This document shows positions 16,864 to 25,301 of a DNA stretch of 64,000 nucleotides, piece after piece (positions within the stretch are counted from its first letter, which is position 1; the number at the start of each line of letters is the position of its first letter). Under the pieces are notes generated by a model. It did not search any database, was not told the DNA's origin, and worked only from the letters and a program-made list of their open reading frames with translations. Made by a program: the position numbers and the translations under genes. The stretch covers positions 310,001 through 374,000 of the forward strand of contig NZ_BMCR01000003.1 of assembly GCF_014635285.1 (NCBI RefSeq), read 5' to 3'. This stretch comes from Stappia taiwanensis. GTDB lineage: Bacteria > Pseudomonadota > Alphaproteobacteria > Rhizobiales > Stappiaceae.

Positions 16864-17323
16864 TGCGATATCGCTCGATAGGAAAAGTCAACGGAGTATG
16901 AAACAACTTCATTTCTGATTGTCTTGATTGAAAAATCAATCAGGAGTTACGTTTTCGGGCTCATGGTGTGTGCCCAGTGTCTTCAATTTCTGATCGGTGC
17001 AATGTTGATGCCATCCCCTGCATATCCATCATGCGTGTGGTTCGCCATGTCTTGCACCCTGCGCGGTCGGCCCTGAAGAAGAGCATGATGATCCGGGATT
17101 CTGTATAGCAATATATAACGAGCTGACCTTTCGCTGGCACCCTGAATCTTTCGCGCGAGGCGGTCGCCGGTTTGCGGGCAATGCCCGGCCCCTGCGGGCC
17201 GTCTCTGGGCGATCTGGTTTTTTTTTCTCTCCTTGCTCGCGGCTTTGAAATGTGATGCCCGGCGGATCCGGCGCCGACCGACTATGTGTTGATCGTGTTC
17301 GATGAAGCCGGAGGCCGGACGCG
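16864..17323. other. Divergent region between the dehalogenase and the cys operon
   Basis: 460 bp without a supported gene. It contains the perfect inverted repeat TTGATT-GAAA-AATCAA (16924-16939), about 60 bp upstream of the dehalogenase start, and an AT-rich stretch at 17102-17120 with TATATA and an ATA-N6-TAT LysR-like core, which may belong to the cysG promoter (CysB-type control is a guess). A run of T at 17219-17226 has no adjacent strong hairpin. Confidence 0.45.
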
Positions 17324-18769
17324 ATGAGCCGGGAGTTGCCGAAGGAACGTAAGCTCGATGTCTTCCCCGCCTTCCACAAGGTGGCAGGGCGGCGCGTCGT
17401 CATCGTCGGCGGCGGCGAGGAAGCGCTCGCCAAGCTGCGGCTCTTGTTGCAAAGCAGCGCGCGGATCGAGGTGGTTTCGGCCGAGATTGTCGCATCCTTG
17501 CGAGAGCTGGTGGAGGCGGCGCCCGGTGCGATCTGGCGGCGTGAGCAGTTCCGCCCGGGTCTGCTCAGCGGCGCGGCCTTGGTGTTTGCCGCCAGCGGCG
17601 AGCCGGAAACCGACGCGGCGGTGGTCGCGGCGGCGCGGGAGTTGGGACGTCCGGTCAATGCGGTCGACCGGCCCGATCTGTGCGATTTCTATGTTGGCGC
17701 CCTGGTCAACCGCGCGCCGGTCGCAGTGGCCATTTCGTCCACGGGATCCGGCCCTGTTCTGGCCCGTCATATCCGCGCGCGTATCGAGGCGATGCTGCCG
17801 CGTGAAACCGGGGATCTGGCGCGTCTGGCCGAGAGTTTTCGCGGCTCCGTGTCGCGAGTGATTGCCGGGGCAGCGGAGCGCCGCCGCTTCTGGGCACGGT
17901 TCTTCTCTGGGGCGGTGGCCGCCAATCTCTTCGCCGGACGGACAGATGCCGCACGTGCCGAGGCCCAGCGCCTGCTCAATGGCGAGCAGGAGGCGGCGGG
18001 TTTTGTCTGGCTGGTGGGTGCCGGGCCGGGGGCGGAGGACCTTCTCACCTTACGGGCGCAACGCCTGCTGCAGGAAGCCGATGTCATTGTCCATGACGCG
18101 TTGGTGCCGGAGGCGGTGGTGGCGATGGGGCGTCGCGATGCGCTGCGCCATCCGGTGGGCAAGCGCAAGGGCGCGCATTCGGCCGCACAGGAAGAGATCA
18201 ACGCCCTGTTGGTGCGTGAGGCGCGCGCCGGCAAGCGGGTGGTGCGGCTGAAGGCAGGCGATCCGCTGGTGTTCGGCCGTGCCGGTGAGGAACTGGCGGC
18301 CCTGCGCGCGGCCGGGATCGGTTGCGACATCGTGCCTGGCGTGACCGCCGCGCTGGCGGCGGCGGCAAGCGCGCAGATCCCGCTGACCTTGCGCGGTGTC
18401 GCCTCGCAGCTGGTGTTCGCCACCGGTCACGACAAGGACGGCGAAACGCTGCCGGCCTGGGCGGAACTGGCACTGCGCGGCGCCACGGTCGCGGTCTACA
18501 TGGGCCGCTCCGTCGCCGCGCGGGTGGCCGCCCGTCTCACCGAGGCGGGGTTGGCGGACGCAACACCGGTGGCCGTGATTGAGAATGCGGCTCGCGATAA
18601 CGAGGTGTTTTACAGCGGCACCCTGGCCGATCTCGCCCTGGTGGAAAGCCGCAAGGAGATCGACGGCCCGGTGCTGATCGTCATCGGCGATGTGGTGGCC
18701 GAGGCGGACCTCGCCCGCGCGCGCCCCTTGCGTGCGTCGCTGACCGAGCGCGTGACCGCCGCAGCCTGA
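17324..18769 (+). CDS. cysG: Siroheme synthase CysG
   Basis: A 481-residue multifunctional enzyme making siroheme for sulfite reductase. The N-terminal module (about residues 11-160) is a precorrin-2 dehydrogenase/sirohydrochlorin ferrochelatase with the NAD motif RRVVIVGGGEEALAKLRLLL and the ISSTGSGPVLARHIRARIE helix. The C-terminal module (about 225-465) is uroporphyrinogen-III C-methyltransferase with VGAGPGAEDLLTLRA and VVRLKAGDPLVFGRAGEE. It is the first gene of the cys operon, with the DUF2849 gene 14 bp downstream. Confidence 0.96.
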   Translation: MSRELPKERKLDVFPAFHKVAGRRVVIVGGGEEALAKLRLLLQSSARIEVVSAEIVASLRELVEAAPGAIWRREQFRPGLLSGAALVFAASGEPETDAAVVAAARELGRPVNAVDRPDLCDFYVGALVNRAPVAVAISSTGSGPVLARHIRARIEAMLPRETGDLARLAESFRGSVSRVIAGAAERRRFWARFFSGAVAANLFAGRTDAARAEAQRLLNGEQEAAGFVWLVGAGPGAEDLLTLRAQRLLQEADVIVHDALVPEAVVAMGRRDALRHPVGKRKGAHSAAQEEINALLVREARAGKRVVRLKAGDPLVFGRAGEELAALRAAGIGCDIVPGVTAALAAAASAQIPLTLRGVASQLVFATGHDKDGETLPAWAELALRGATVAVYMGRSVAARVAARLTEAGLADATPVAVIENAARDNEVFYSGTLADLALVESRKEIDGPVLIVIGDVVAEADLARARPLRASLTERVTAAA

Positions 18770-18783
18770 AGGAGAGAACCGGA

Positions 18784-19089
18784 ATGAAAGCGCTTACCGC
18801 CAATCGCCTGATCGACGGCGAAGTCGTCTGGCTCGACCGTGCGTCGGCCTGGGTGGAAACCCTCGCCGAGGCGCAGGTTCTGGAAGGGGCGGCGGCCGAG
18901 GCCGAGGCTTTTGAGTTGGCAGCGGCGGCGGTCGCGGGCCGGCTGATCGTCGATCCCTATCTGATCGACATGGAGCGGGTGGAGGGCGCGCTTCAGCCGG
19001 TGCGCCTGCGCGAGCGCATCCGCGCGAGCGGCCCGACCATGCGGCCCGATCTGGGCAAGCAGGCGCGGCCGCGCAGCTCCGCCGCCTGA
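18784..19089 (+). CDS. DUF2849 family protein in the sulfite-reduction operon
   Basis: A 101-residue protein beginning MKALTANRLIDGEVVWL, with an acidic alanine-rich middle and the YLIDMERVEG..P..LRERIRA segment; this fits the DUF2849 family found almost only between cysG and cysI in proteobacteria. No membrane segment, cysteine or cofactor motif is present. It is in the same orientation, 14 bp after cysG and about 80 bp before cysI, so a role in siroheme delivery or in sulfite-reductase assembly is a reasonable inference but unproven. Confidence 0.82.
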   Translation: MKALTANRLIDGEVVWLDRASAWVETLAEAQVLEGAAAEAEAFELAAAAVAGRLIVDPYLIDMERVEGALQPVRLRERIRASGPTMRPDLGKQARPRSSAA

Positions 19090-19172
19090 GTTTTCCGGCC
19101 TTTCGCTCGCGACGGCACGAACATCACAAGGCACCTGACCTGCCGAGGGCGGGCGCCGCCGAGGATCTGACC

Positions 19173-20834
19173 ATGTATCGATACGATGAGTTTGACGAGA
19201 GCTTTGTCTCCTCCCGGGTCGCCCAGTTTCGTGACCAGGTGCGCCGCCGCCTGTCCGGCGATCTGACCGAGGATCAGTTCAAGCCCTTGCGGCTGATGAA
19301 CGGTGTCTATCTGCAATTGCATGCCTACATGCTGCGGGTGGCGATCCCCTATGGCACGCTGAATGCCCGGCAGATGCGCAAGCTGGCGGAGGTCGCGCGG
19401 ACCTATGACCGGGGCTATGGCCATTTCACCACCCGGCAGAACATCCAGTTCAACTGGCCACGGCTGCAGGACGTGCCCGATATCCTTGCCGAGCTGGCCG
19501 AGGTGGAGATGCATGCCATCCAGACCTCGGGCAATTGCATCCGCAACGTCACGGCGGATCATTTCGCCGGGGCCGCTGCCGACGAGGTTGCGGACCCGCG
19601 CCCCTATGCGGAGATCCTGCGGCAATGGTCGTCGCTCCATCCGGAGTTTTCGTTCCTGCCGCGCAAGTTCAAGATCGCGGTTACCGGGGCGGCCCATGAT
19701 CGGGCAGCGGTTCAGGTGCATGATATTGGATTGCAACTCATGCGCGATGAGGCGGGAGCCATCGGCTTCACCGTGTTCGTTGGCGGTGGGCTGGGGCGCA
19801 CGCCGATGGTGGCGCGCAAGGTGCGCGATTTCCTGCCGGAGACGGATCTGCTCGCCTACACGGAGGCAATTCTGCGCGTCTACAACCGTTACGGGCGACG
19901 CGACAACAAATACAAGGCGCGGGTCAAGATCCTGATGCATGAGACCGGCCTGGAGACCCTGCGCGCGGATATCGAGCGGGAGTTTCAGGAGGTTCGCAGC
20001 GGCGTTCTCGACCTGCCAAAGGCGGAGGTGGACCGGATCAGCGCCTATTTCGCACCGCCGCCTTTCGTGCCAGAGCAAGCGGGCGAGGCGGACGCCTTCG
20101 CGCGGGCACTTGCCAGTGATCCGGCGCTTGCCACCTTTGCCGAGCGCAATCTGGCGCCGCACAAGGCGCCGGGCTATGCCAGCCTGACCATTTCGCTGAA
20201 GCCGATCGGCGAGGCGCCGGGCGATGCTTCGGCCGAACAGATGGAGCTGGTGGCGGATCTGGCCGAAACCTTCGGCCATGACGAGATCCGGGTCAGTCAT
20301 GAGCAAAACCTGGTGCTGCCGCATGTGCGCAAGGCCGATGTGCCGGAGATCTTCCGCCGCTTGCGAGGAGCTGGACTGGCCGAGGCCAATGCGGGCCTGA
20401 TCACCGATATCATTGCCTGCCCTGGCATGGACTATTGCGCGCTGGCAACCGCGCGGTCGATCCCGGTGGCCCAGCGGATTTCCGAGCGTTTCGCCGCATC
20501 CGGGCGGCAGCGAGAGATCGGTGACCTGAAGGTCAAGATTTCCGGCTGCATCAACGCCTGCGGCCATCACCATGTGGGCCATATCGGCATTCTCGGCGTG
20601 GAGAAGAAGGGCGAGGAATACTACCAGATCACCCTTGGCGGTTCGGGCGATGAGAACACGTCCATTGGCCAGATCGTCGGACGCGGCTTCTCCTATGACG
20701 GCATCGTCGATGCGGTCGAAACCGTGGTCGACACCTATCTGGGCCTGCGCCAGTCGCCACAGGAAGACTTCCTGGCCGCGTATCGCCGGGTTGGCGATAC
20801 GCCCTTCAAGGAGGCGCTTTATGGGACGGCCTGA
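19173..20834 (+). CDS. cysI: Sulfite reductase hemoprotein (nitrite/sulfite reductase family)
   Basis: A 553-residue siroheme/4Fe-4S enzyme with two ferredoxin-like half-domains. The substrate pocket motif is TSGNCIRNVTADHFAG (about residues 123-138), and the cluster ligands are the C-x5-C in CPGMDYCALA and C-x3-C in SGCINACGHHHVGH near residues 415-465. It reduces sulfite to sulfide with six electrons. No cysJ flavoprotein gene accompanies it, so electrons probably come from ferredoxin (see the ferredoxin-NADP reductase gene at 22305). cysH starts 14 bp inside its 3' end. Confidence 0.94.
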   Translation: MYRYDEFDESFVSSRVAQFRDQVRRRLSGDLTEDQFKPLRLMNGVYLQLHAYMLRVAIPYGTLNARQMRKLAEVARTYDRGYGHFTTRQNIQFNWPRLQDVPDILAELAEVEMHAIQTSGNCIRNVTADHFAGAAADEVADPRPYAEILRQWSSLHPEFSFLPRKFKIAVTGAAHDRAAVQVHDIGLQLMRDEAGAIGFTVFVGGGLGRTPMVARKVRDFLPETDLLAYTEAILRVYNRYGRRDNKYKARVKILMHETGLETLRADIEREFQEVRSGVLDLPKAEVDRISAYFAPPPFVPEQAGEADAFARALASDPALATFAERNLAPHKAPGYASLTISLKPIGEAPGDASAEQMELVADLAETFGHDEIRVSHEQNLVLPHVRKADVPEIFRRLRGAGLAEANAGLITDIIACPGMDYCALATARSIPVAQRISERFAASGRQREIGDLKVKISGCINACGHHHVGHIGILGVEKKGEEYYQITLGGSGDENTSIGQIVGRGFSYDGIVDAVETVVDTYLGLRQSPQEDFLAAYRRVGDTPFKEALYGTA

Positions 20835-21576
20835 CCCGATCCTGCGCGCGGATGCGCAGCTTGAGGCAGCGCGCGAGGCGAGCCTGCTTGGCGAGCGTTT
20901 GCGCGAAGCCAGCGTTATCGAGGTGATCGCGGCTGCACGCGACCGTTTCGGCGACCGGCTGGCGCTGGTTTCCTCCTTCGGGGCGGATTCCGCTGTGCTC
21001 TTGCATCTGGTGGCAAGCGTCGATCGCTCGATCCCGGTGCTGTTCATCGACACCGGCAAGCTCTTCCCGGAGACCTTGCGGTATCGCGACCGGCTGGTTG
21101 AGAGCTTTGGCCTCACGGCGGTGCGGACCATTGGCCCGGACGCCGCCGATCTGGCGGAGGAGGATCCGGCCGGTGCCTTGTGGCTGAGCGATACCGATGC
21201 CTGCTGCGATCTGCGTAAGACCCGGCCACTCGCTCGTGCCCTTGCCGGGTTCGACGCGTGGATTTCCGGACGCAAACGCTTTCAGGCCAGCACCCGCTCG
21301 AACATTCCAGTGTTCGAGCCGGATGGGGCCCGGATCAAGGTCAATCCGCTGGCTGACTGGGATCCGGGGGATCTGCGCGCCTATGCCGCCGAGCACGGGC
21401 TTCCCGCCCATCCGCTGGTGGCGCAGGGCTTTCCTTCGATTGGCTGCCTGCCCTGCACCAGCAAGGTCGCGCCAGGGGAAGACCTGCGGTCCGGTCGCTG
21501 GCGCGGTCAGGAAAAGACCGAATGCGGCATCCACTTCGCGATGCCCCAGGAAAACGAACAGGGAGCGGGGATCTGA
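20821..21576 (+). CDS. cysH: Adenylyl-sulfate (APS-type) reductase CysH
   Basis: 251 residues with the PP-loop LALVSSFGADSAVLLH (about 47-62) and four cluster-ligand cysteines, CC at 128-129 and C209/C212 (GCLPCTSK), which mark the 4Fe-4S assimilatory APS reductase type rather than the E. coli PAPS type. The catalytic cysteine is in KTECGIHF (C235). It reduces APS to sulfite using thioredoxin. ATG 20821 has an AAGGAGG site and overlaps the cysI stop; DUF934 follows after 3 bp. Confidence 0.94.
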   Translation: MGRPDPILRADAQLEAAREASLLGERLREASVIEVIAAARDRFGDRLALVSSFGADSAVLLHLVASVDRSIPVLFIDTGKLFPETLRYRDRLVESFGLTAVRTIGPDAADLAEEDPAGALWLSDTDACCDLRKTRPLARALAGFDAWISGRKRFQASTRSNIPVFEPDGARIKVNPLADWDPGDLRAYAAEHGLPAHPLVAQGFPSIGCLPCTSKVAPGEDLRSGRWRGQEKTECGIHFAMPQENEQGAGI

Positions 21577-21579
21577 ATC

Positions 21580-22104
21580 ATGCAGGCCGACATCTACAAG
21601 GAAAACGGGTTCTTCCTCGATGAATGGCAACTTCTGGAGGATGAGCAGGCGCTTCCGACCGAGCCGGGGCGATTTCTCGTTTCGCTGGAACGATTTGTCG
21701 CAGCGCCAGAGGCGTTTGCCAGCTTGCCGGAAATCGCGATCCTGGTGCGCGCTGGCGATGATGTGACCGTTCTGGCACCTCATCTCGACCGATTTACCAT
21801 GGTGGCGATTGAATTTGCTGCGTTCTCGGACGGAAGAGGCTATTCTTCCGCAAGGTTGTTGCGTCAGAGGCTTTGCTACCATGGAGAGTTGCGGGCGGTT
21901 GGCGATGTCCTTCTGGATCAGATCCCGCTGATGCGGCGTTGCGGTTTCGATGCCTTCAAGGTGGTGCATGAGCCCACGCGGCGGGCGCTTGAAACTGGTC
22001 ATTTGGCGGAGGTGCCGCTATACCTGCAACCGGCGGCGCGGCCCGATGAGCAACCTGCGGGCGCGCGAGCCTGGGCGCGCAGCCCGGCCGGCTTGGCGAG
22101 ATGA
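21580..22104 (+). CDS. DUF934 family protein of the sulfur assimilation operon
   Basis: A 174-residue DUF934 protein; the conserved core is FAAFSDGRGYSSARLLRQRL (about residues 83-102), with the downstream GDVLLDQIPLMRRCGFDAF. The family is encoded next to cysI/cysH in many proteobacteria and is presumed to act in sulfite reduction; no biochemical activity is obvious. The gene starts 3 bp after the cysH stop. The C-terminal 25 residues are proline/alanine-rich and probably disordered. Confidence 0.88.
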   Translation: MQADIYKENGFFLDEWQLLEDEQALPTEPGRFLVSLERFVAAPEAFASLPEIAILVRAGDDVTVLAPHLDRFTMVAIEFAAFSDGRGYSSARLLRQRLCYHGELRAVGDVLLDQIPLMRRCGFDAFKVVHEPTRRALETGHLAEVPLYLQPAARPDEQPAGARAWARSPAGLAR

Positions 22105-22304
22105 ATGGCGGGTGCTCCGCGTACCCCCTGTCCCCAGCCCGTGCCGGGTGGCGTGGTCACGGTTTCACGAGGGCGGACCTTCGCCGGTCCGGGACGGTCA
22201 CGGAAATGGCGCACGTGGATCGCTTTGCGCCGGTCGATTGGACAGGAAACGGGGTGGAACCGTTCGGGTTCCGTCCGACATCTTGCGAAGCTGGGGAATA
22301 AATC

Positions 22305-23117
22305 ATGAATGTGGTCGATCTTGCCGCCGGACTTTCGGATGCGGTGCCTGCGGGTACCTTTGTCGAGACTGTCACCGACGTTCAGCATTACACGGCGGAT
22401 CTCTTTCGCTTCCGCCTCACCCGCCCGGCAAGCTTCCGGTTTCGCTCCGGTGAATTCGTGATGATCGGTCTGATGGTCGGCGAAAAGCCGATCTTCCGCG
22501 CCTATTCGATCGCCAGCCCGTCCTGGGACGAGGAACTGGAGTTCTTTTCGATCAAGGTTCCGAACGGACCGCTCACCCAGCATCTGCAGAAGATCAAGCC
22601 GGGCGATGTGGTGCTGATGAAGAAGAAGCCGACCGGCACGCTCGTCAATGATGCGCTGGTGCCCGGCAAGCGGCTCTACATGTTCTCCACCGGCACCGGC
22701 GTTGCGCCCTTCGCCAGCCTGATCCGCGATCCGGAGACCTACGAGAAGTTCGAAGATGTGATCCTGACCCAGACCTGCCGCCAGGCCGCCGACCTGGCCT
22801 ATGCGCAGGATGTGGTCGCCGCTGCCAAGGCCGATCCGCTGATCGGCGAGCTGGCGTCCGAACGGCTGCGCCTGTTCACCTCCACCACCCGCGAGCCGCA
22901 CCCCTATCAGGGCCGGATCACGACGCTGATCGAGGATGGCACCCTGTTCAAGGCGTTGGACGTGCCGCCGCTCGATCCGGCCACCGACCGGGCGATGATC
23001 TGCGGCTCGATGGCGATGATCCAGGACACCAAGACGCTGCTTGAGAAGAACGGCCTGACCGAGGGCGCCAACAACCGCCCGGCCGAATTCGTGATCGAGC
23101 GCGCCTTCGTCGGTTAG
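22305..23117 (+). CDS. fpr: Ferredoxin-NADP reductase (bacterial subclass)
   Basis: 270 residues. FAD-binding motif RAYSIASPSWDEELEFF (about residues 65-81), FRSGEFVMIGL upstream, the NADP Rossmann motif YMFSTGTGVAPFASLIRDP (about 125-143) and the C-terminal ICGSMAMIQDT with a final FVIERAFVG. It exchanges electrons between NADPH and ferredoxin or flavodoxin. Placement 200 bp after the cys operon, which lacks cysJ, suggests it supplies electrons to the sulfite reductase through ferredoxin; it may also serve oxidative-stress defence. The stop codon lies in a tandem 25-bp repeat. Confidence 0.93.
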   Translation: MNVVDLAAGLSDAVPAGTFVETVTDVQHYTADLFRFRLTRPASFRFRSGEFVMIGLMVGEKPIFRAYSIASPSWDEELEFFSIKVPNGPLTQHLQKIKPGDVVLMKKKPTGTLVNDALVPGKRLYMFSTGTGVAPFASLIRDPETYEKFEDVILTQTCRQAADLAYAQDVVAAAKADPLIGELASERLRLFTSTTREPHPYQGRITTLIEDGTLFKALDVPPLDPATDRAMICGSMAMIQDTKTLLEKNGLTEGANNRPAEFVIERAFVG

Positions 23118-23158
23118 CGCTGCCGCGCGGGCAGTCGGTTAGCGCTGTCGCGCGGGCT
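23109..23158 (+). repeat. Tandem 25-bp direct repeat spanning the fpr stop codon
   Basis: Two adjacent 25-bp units (23109-23133 and 23134-23158), both beginning GTCGGTTAGCGCTG and differing at two positions. The first unit contains the last two sense codons and the TAG of fpr, so a short segment across the gene end was duplicated. Confidence 0.85.
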
Positions 23159-23269
23159 GTTGAATAACGTATAAAGGCAACTCCCGGTGGCTTGCCGCCG
23201 GGCTTGCCATCATCATGCCAAGATGACGTCGTCCTCTGCGCGCTGGACCATGGCGCGGGGAGGCGGAGA

Positions 23270-24475
23270 ATGATGATGTGGCGTGCACGGTACGGCGGGC
23301 TTTGGCTAGCGCTGGCCGGTGTGATGGCGCTTGGCGGCATGGTCCCGGAAGCTGGAGCTGCCAGTCTCGATGCCTGCGTGGCATCGATCCGCACGGAAGC
23401 CCTGAAGAAGGGGGTGAGCCGCGCCACCGTCGACAAGGCGCTCTCCGGCGTTGCCTATGACGAAAAGGCGGTGCGCTTTTCCACCGCCCAGCCCGAATAC
23501 AAGACCCCGATCTGGGATTATCTCGCCTTTCTCGTCGATGAGCAGCGCATTGCCGATGGCAAGGCCATGGCGAAGAAGCATGCGCGCACCCTTGCTGCCG
23601 TGGAAAAGGCCTATGGCGTCGACCGCTACATCGTTCTCGCGGTCTGGGGCGTGGAGAGCGACTATGGCCAGTTTCGCGGCGATTTCCATGTGCCGCACGC
23701 GCTGGCGAATGTCGCCTGCTCCGGCCGTCGGAAGAAATATTTCCGCTCCGAGCTGATCCATTTGCTGAAGATCGTCGACCGGGGCGATGTGCGTCTTTCC
23801 GATCTCAACGGCTCCTGGGCCGGCGCCTTCGGCCAGACCCAGTTCATGCCCTCCACCTACCGCCGGCTGGCGGTCGACCACGATGGCGACGGCCGCCGCG
23901 ATCTGGTGAATTCGGTGCCCGACGCGCTGGCCTCGACCGCCAATTACCTGCGCAAGTCCGGCTGGGTCACCGGAATGCCCTGGGGCTATGAGGTGAAGCT
24001 GCCGAAGGGCTATCGTGGTCCGTCGGGCCGCAAGAAGCGGGCGAGCGTCAGCGCCTGGGGCAAGCGCGGGCTGCGGCACCTGGACGGGGACAGCTTGAAG
24101 GGCAGCGCCAAGGCGGGGCTGCTCTTGCCGGCCGGCGCCAATGGGCCGGCGTTCCTCGTCTTCAAGAATTTCAACGCAATCTATTCCTACAATGTCGCCG
24201 AGAGCTATGCGTTGGCGATTTCCCATCTGGCCGACCGGATCCGGGGCGGCGGTCCGTTCAAGACCCCCTGGCCCACCTCCGATCCTGGTCTGTCGCGGGC
24301 CGAACGCCTGGAGCTGCAAAAGCTGTTGCTCAAGGCCGGCTATGACATCGGCGAGGCCGATGGCCGGGTCGGTGCGGCGACCCGGGCCGGCATTCGCCAG
24401 GCGGAAGCGCGCCACGGCATGCCGCAGACCGGGCGTCCCGGGCGCAAGATCTACCGGGCGCTTGGCGGCCGCTGA
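23270..24475 (+). CDS. Lytic murein transglycosylase, MltB/SLT_2 family with peptidoglycan-binding domain
   Basis: 401 residues: signal peptide to about residue 30 (no lipobox cysteine, so soluble periplasmic), the SLT_2 catalytic domain with Glu129 in VWGVESDYGQFRGDF, the substrate motif GSWAGAFGQTQFMPSTYRR, and NVAESYALAISHLADRI. A C-terminal peptidoglycan-binding domain runs from about residue 345 (LQKLLLKAGYDIGEADGRVG). It cleaves glycan strands to 1,6-anhydromuropeptides. Three ATG codons occur in a row (23270, 23273, 23276) behind a GGGGAGG site; the first is used here. Confidence 0.93.
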   Translation: MMMWRARYGGLWLALAGVMALGGMVPEAGAASLDACVASIRTEALKKGVSRATVDKALSGVAYDEKAVRFSTAQPEYKTPIWDYLAFLVDEQRIADGKAMAKKHARTLAAVEKAYGVDRYIVLAVWGVESDYGQFRGDFHVPHALANVACSGRRKKYFRSELIHLLKIVDRGDVRLSDLNGSWAGAFGQTQFMPSTYRRLAVDHDGDGRRDLVNSVPDALASTANYLRKSGWVTGMPWGYEVKLPKGYRGPSGRKKRASVSAWGKRGLRHLDGDSLKGSAKAGLLLPAGANGPAFLVFKNFNAIYSYNVAESYALAISHLADRIRGGGPFKTPWPTSDPGLSRAERLELQKLLLKAGYDIGEADGRVGAATRAGIRQAEARHGMPQTGRPGRKIYRALGGR

Positions 24476-24500
24476 CGGGCGCTCTCGCGCGCCCGGTCAG
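24472..24500. terminator. Shared hairpin between convergent transglycosylase and msrA genes
   Basis: Stem CTGAC+GGGCGC (24472-24482) with GCGCCC+GTCAG (24489-24500), one bulged G, six-base loop. It contains both stop codons (TGA 24473-24475 on the plus strand, TGA read from 24499-24497 on the minus strand). There is no T-tract on either side. Confidence 0.5.
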
Positions 24501-25111
24501 TGCTTGCCTGGAATGCCGGCGAAGGCATCCTTGCCCCAGACCGCGTTGATCCGCGCGTCGCGGCCGCAGGACCAACGGTAGTAGGCGTAGCGGACCGGGT
24601 TCTTGTCGTAATAGTTCTGGTGATAGTCCTCCGCCGGGTAAAACGGCGCGGCGGGCAGGATCGGCGTGGCAAGCCGGGAGCCAAGCACGGCCGCGGCCTT
24701 CGCCTTCGCAGCGTCCGCCTTGGCCTTCTGCTCCGGCCCGGCGACGAAGATGGCGGTGCGATAGGAGGCGCCGCGATCGCAGAACTGGCCGTCGGCATCG
24801 AGCGGATCGACACTGCGGAAGAAGGCGGAGAGCAGCGCCTCATAGCTGACGCGTGCCGGATCGAAGCGGATCCGCACCGCCTCGTAGTGACCGGTGCCGC
24901 CAGCCGACACTTGCTCATAAGTGGGGTTGGCGAGGGATCCGCCGGTGTAGCCCGAAACGGTTTCCAGAACCCCGGGAATGCGGTCGAAATCCGATTCCAC
25001 GCACCAGAAACAGCCGCCGGCGAAAATCGCCGTCTCGGTGGTTTGCGCCCTGGCCGGGGCGCCGGACACGAGCAGCAAGGGCAGGAGCAAAAGAGTGGCA
25101 AGACGAGACAT
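24497..25111 (-). CDS. msrA: Periplasmic peptide-methionine (S)-S-oxide reductase MsrA
   Basis: 204 residues with an N-terminal signal peptide (MSRLATLLLLPLLLVSGAPARA) and the MsrA active site GGCFWCVESDFD (catalytic Cys34, then Cys37), plus the GGTGHYEAVRI and YHQNYYDKNP motifs. It reduces methionine-S-sulfoxide in exported proteins, so it is the secreted form and must draw electrons through a periplasmic thiol system. ATG 25111 follows a GGAGG site; an upstream in-frame ATG at 25126 lies on the wrong side of that site. Confidence 0.94.
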   Translation of the reverse strand: MSRLATLLLLPLLLVSGAPARAQTTETAIFAGGCFWCVESDFDRIPGVLETVSGYTGGSLANPTYEQVSAGGTGHYEAVRIRFDPARVSYEALLSAFFRSVDPLDADGQFCDRGASYRTAIFVAGPEQKAKADAAKAKAAAVLGSRLATPILPAAPFYPAEDYHQNYYDKNPVRYAYYRWSCGRDARINAVWGKDAFAGIPGKH

Positions 25112-25301
25112 TGGGGGAACCTCCATTTGCCGGCATTTGTGGCCCGGGAAGGTGTGCGATCAAGCAACATTGTGATCGCGCGGGCTCACAAGATCGGCAT
25201 CGGTTCGGCACGTGCGAAGTGATTGCGAGGGAACCGGGGTTCCTTTACCGTCCGTTGAAACGGCTGGGAAACCGCTCGGCACAGGCAGGGAGGCACGCGA
25301 C

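Noticed and set aside
16924..16939. FNR/FixK site upstream of the dehalogenase
   Set aside because: The TTGAT and ATCAA halves are separated by six bases, not four, so it does not fit the consensus; it is kept only as an unassigned dyad.
17219..17226. T-run as a terminator upstream of cysG
   Set aside because: No stable stem precedes it on either strand.
18993..21275. A 760-residue leftward open frame across cysI and cysH
   Set aside because: Antisense to well-identified sulfite and APS reductase genes; composition is that of a frame shadow.
22105..22304. Small overlapping frames between DUF934 and fpr
   Set aside because: They lack a ribosome site, overlap each other and have no coding character; the region holds only a short dyad (22174-22179 with 22186-22191).
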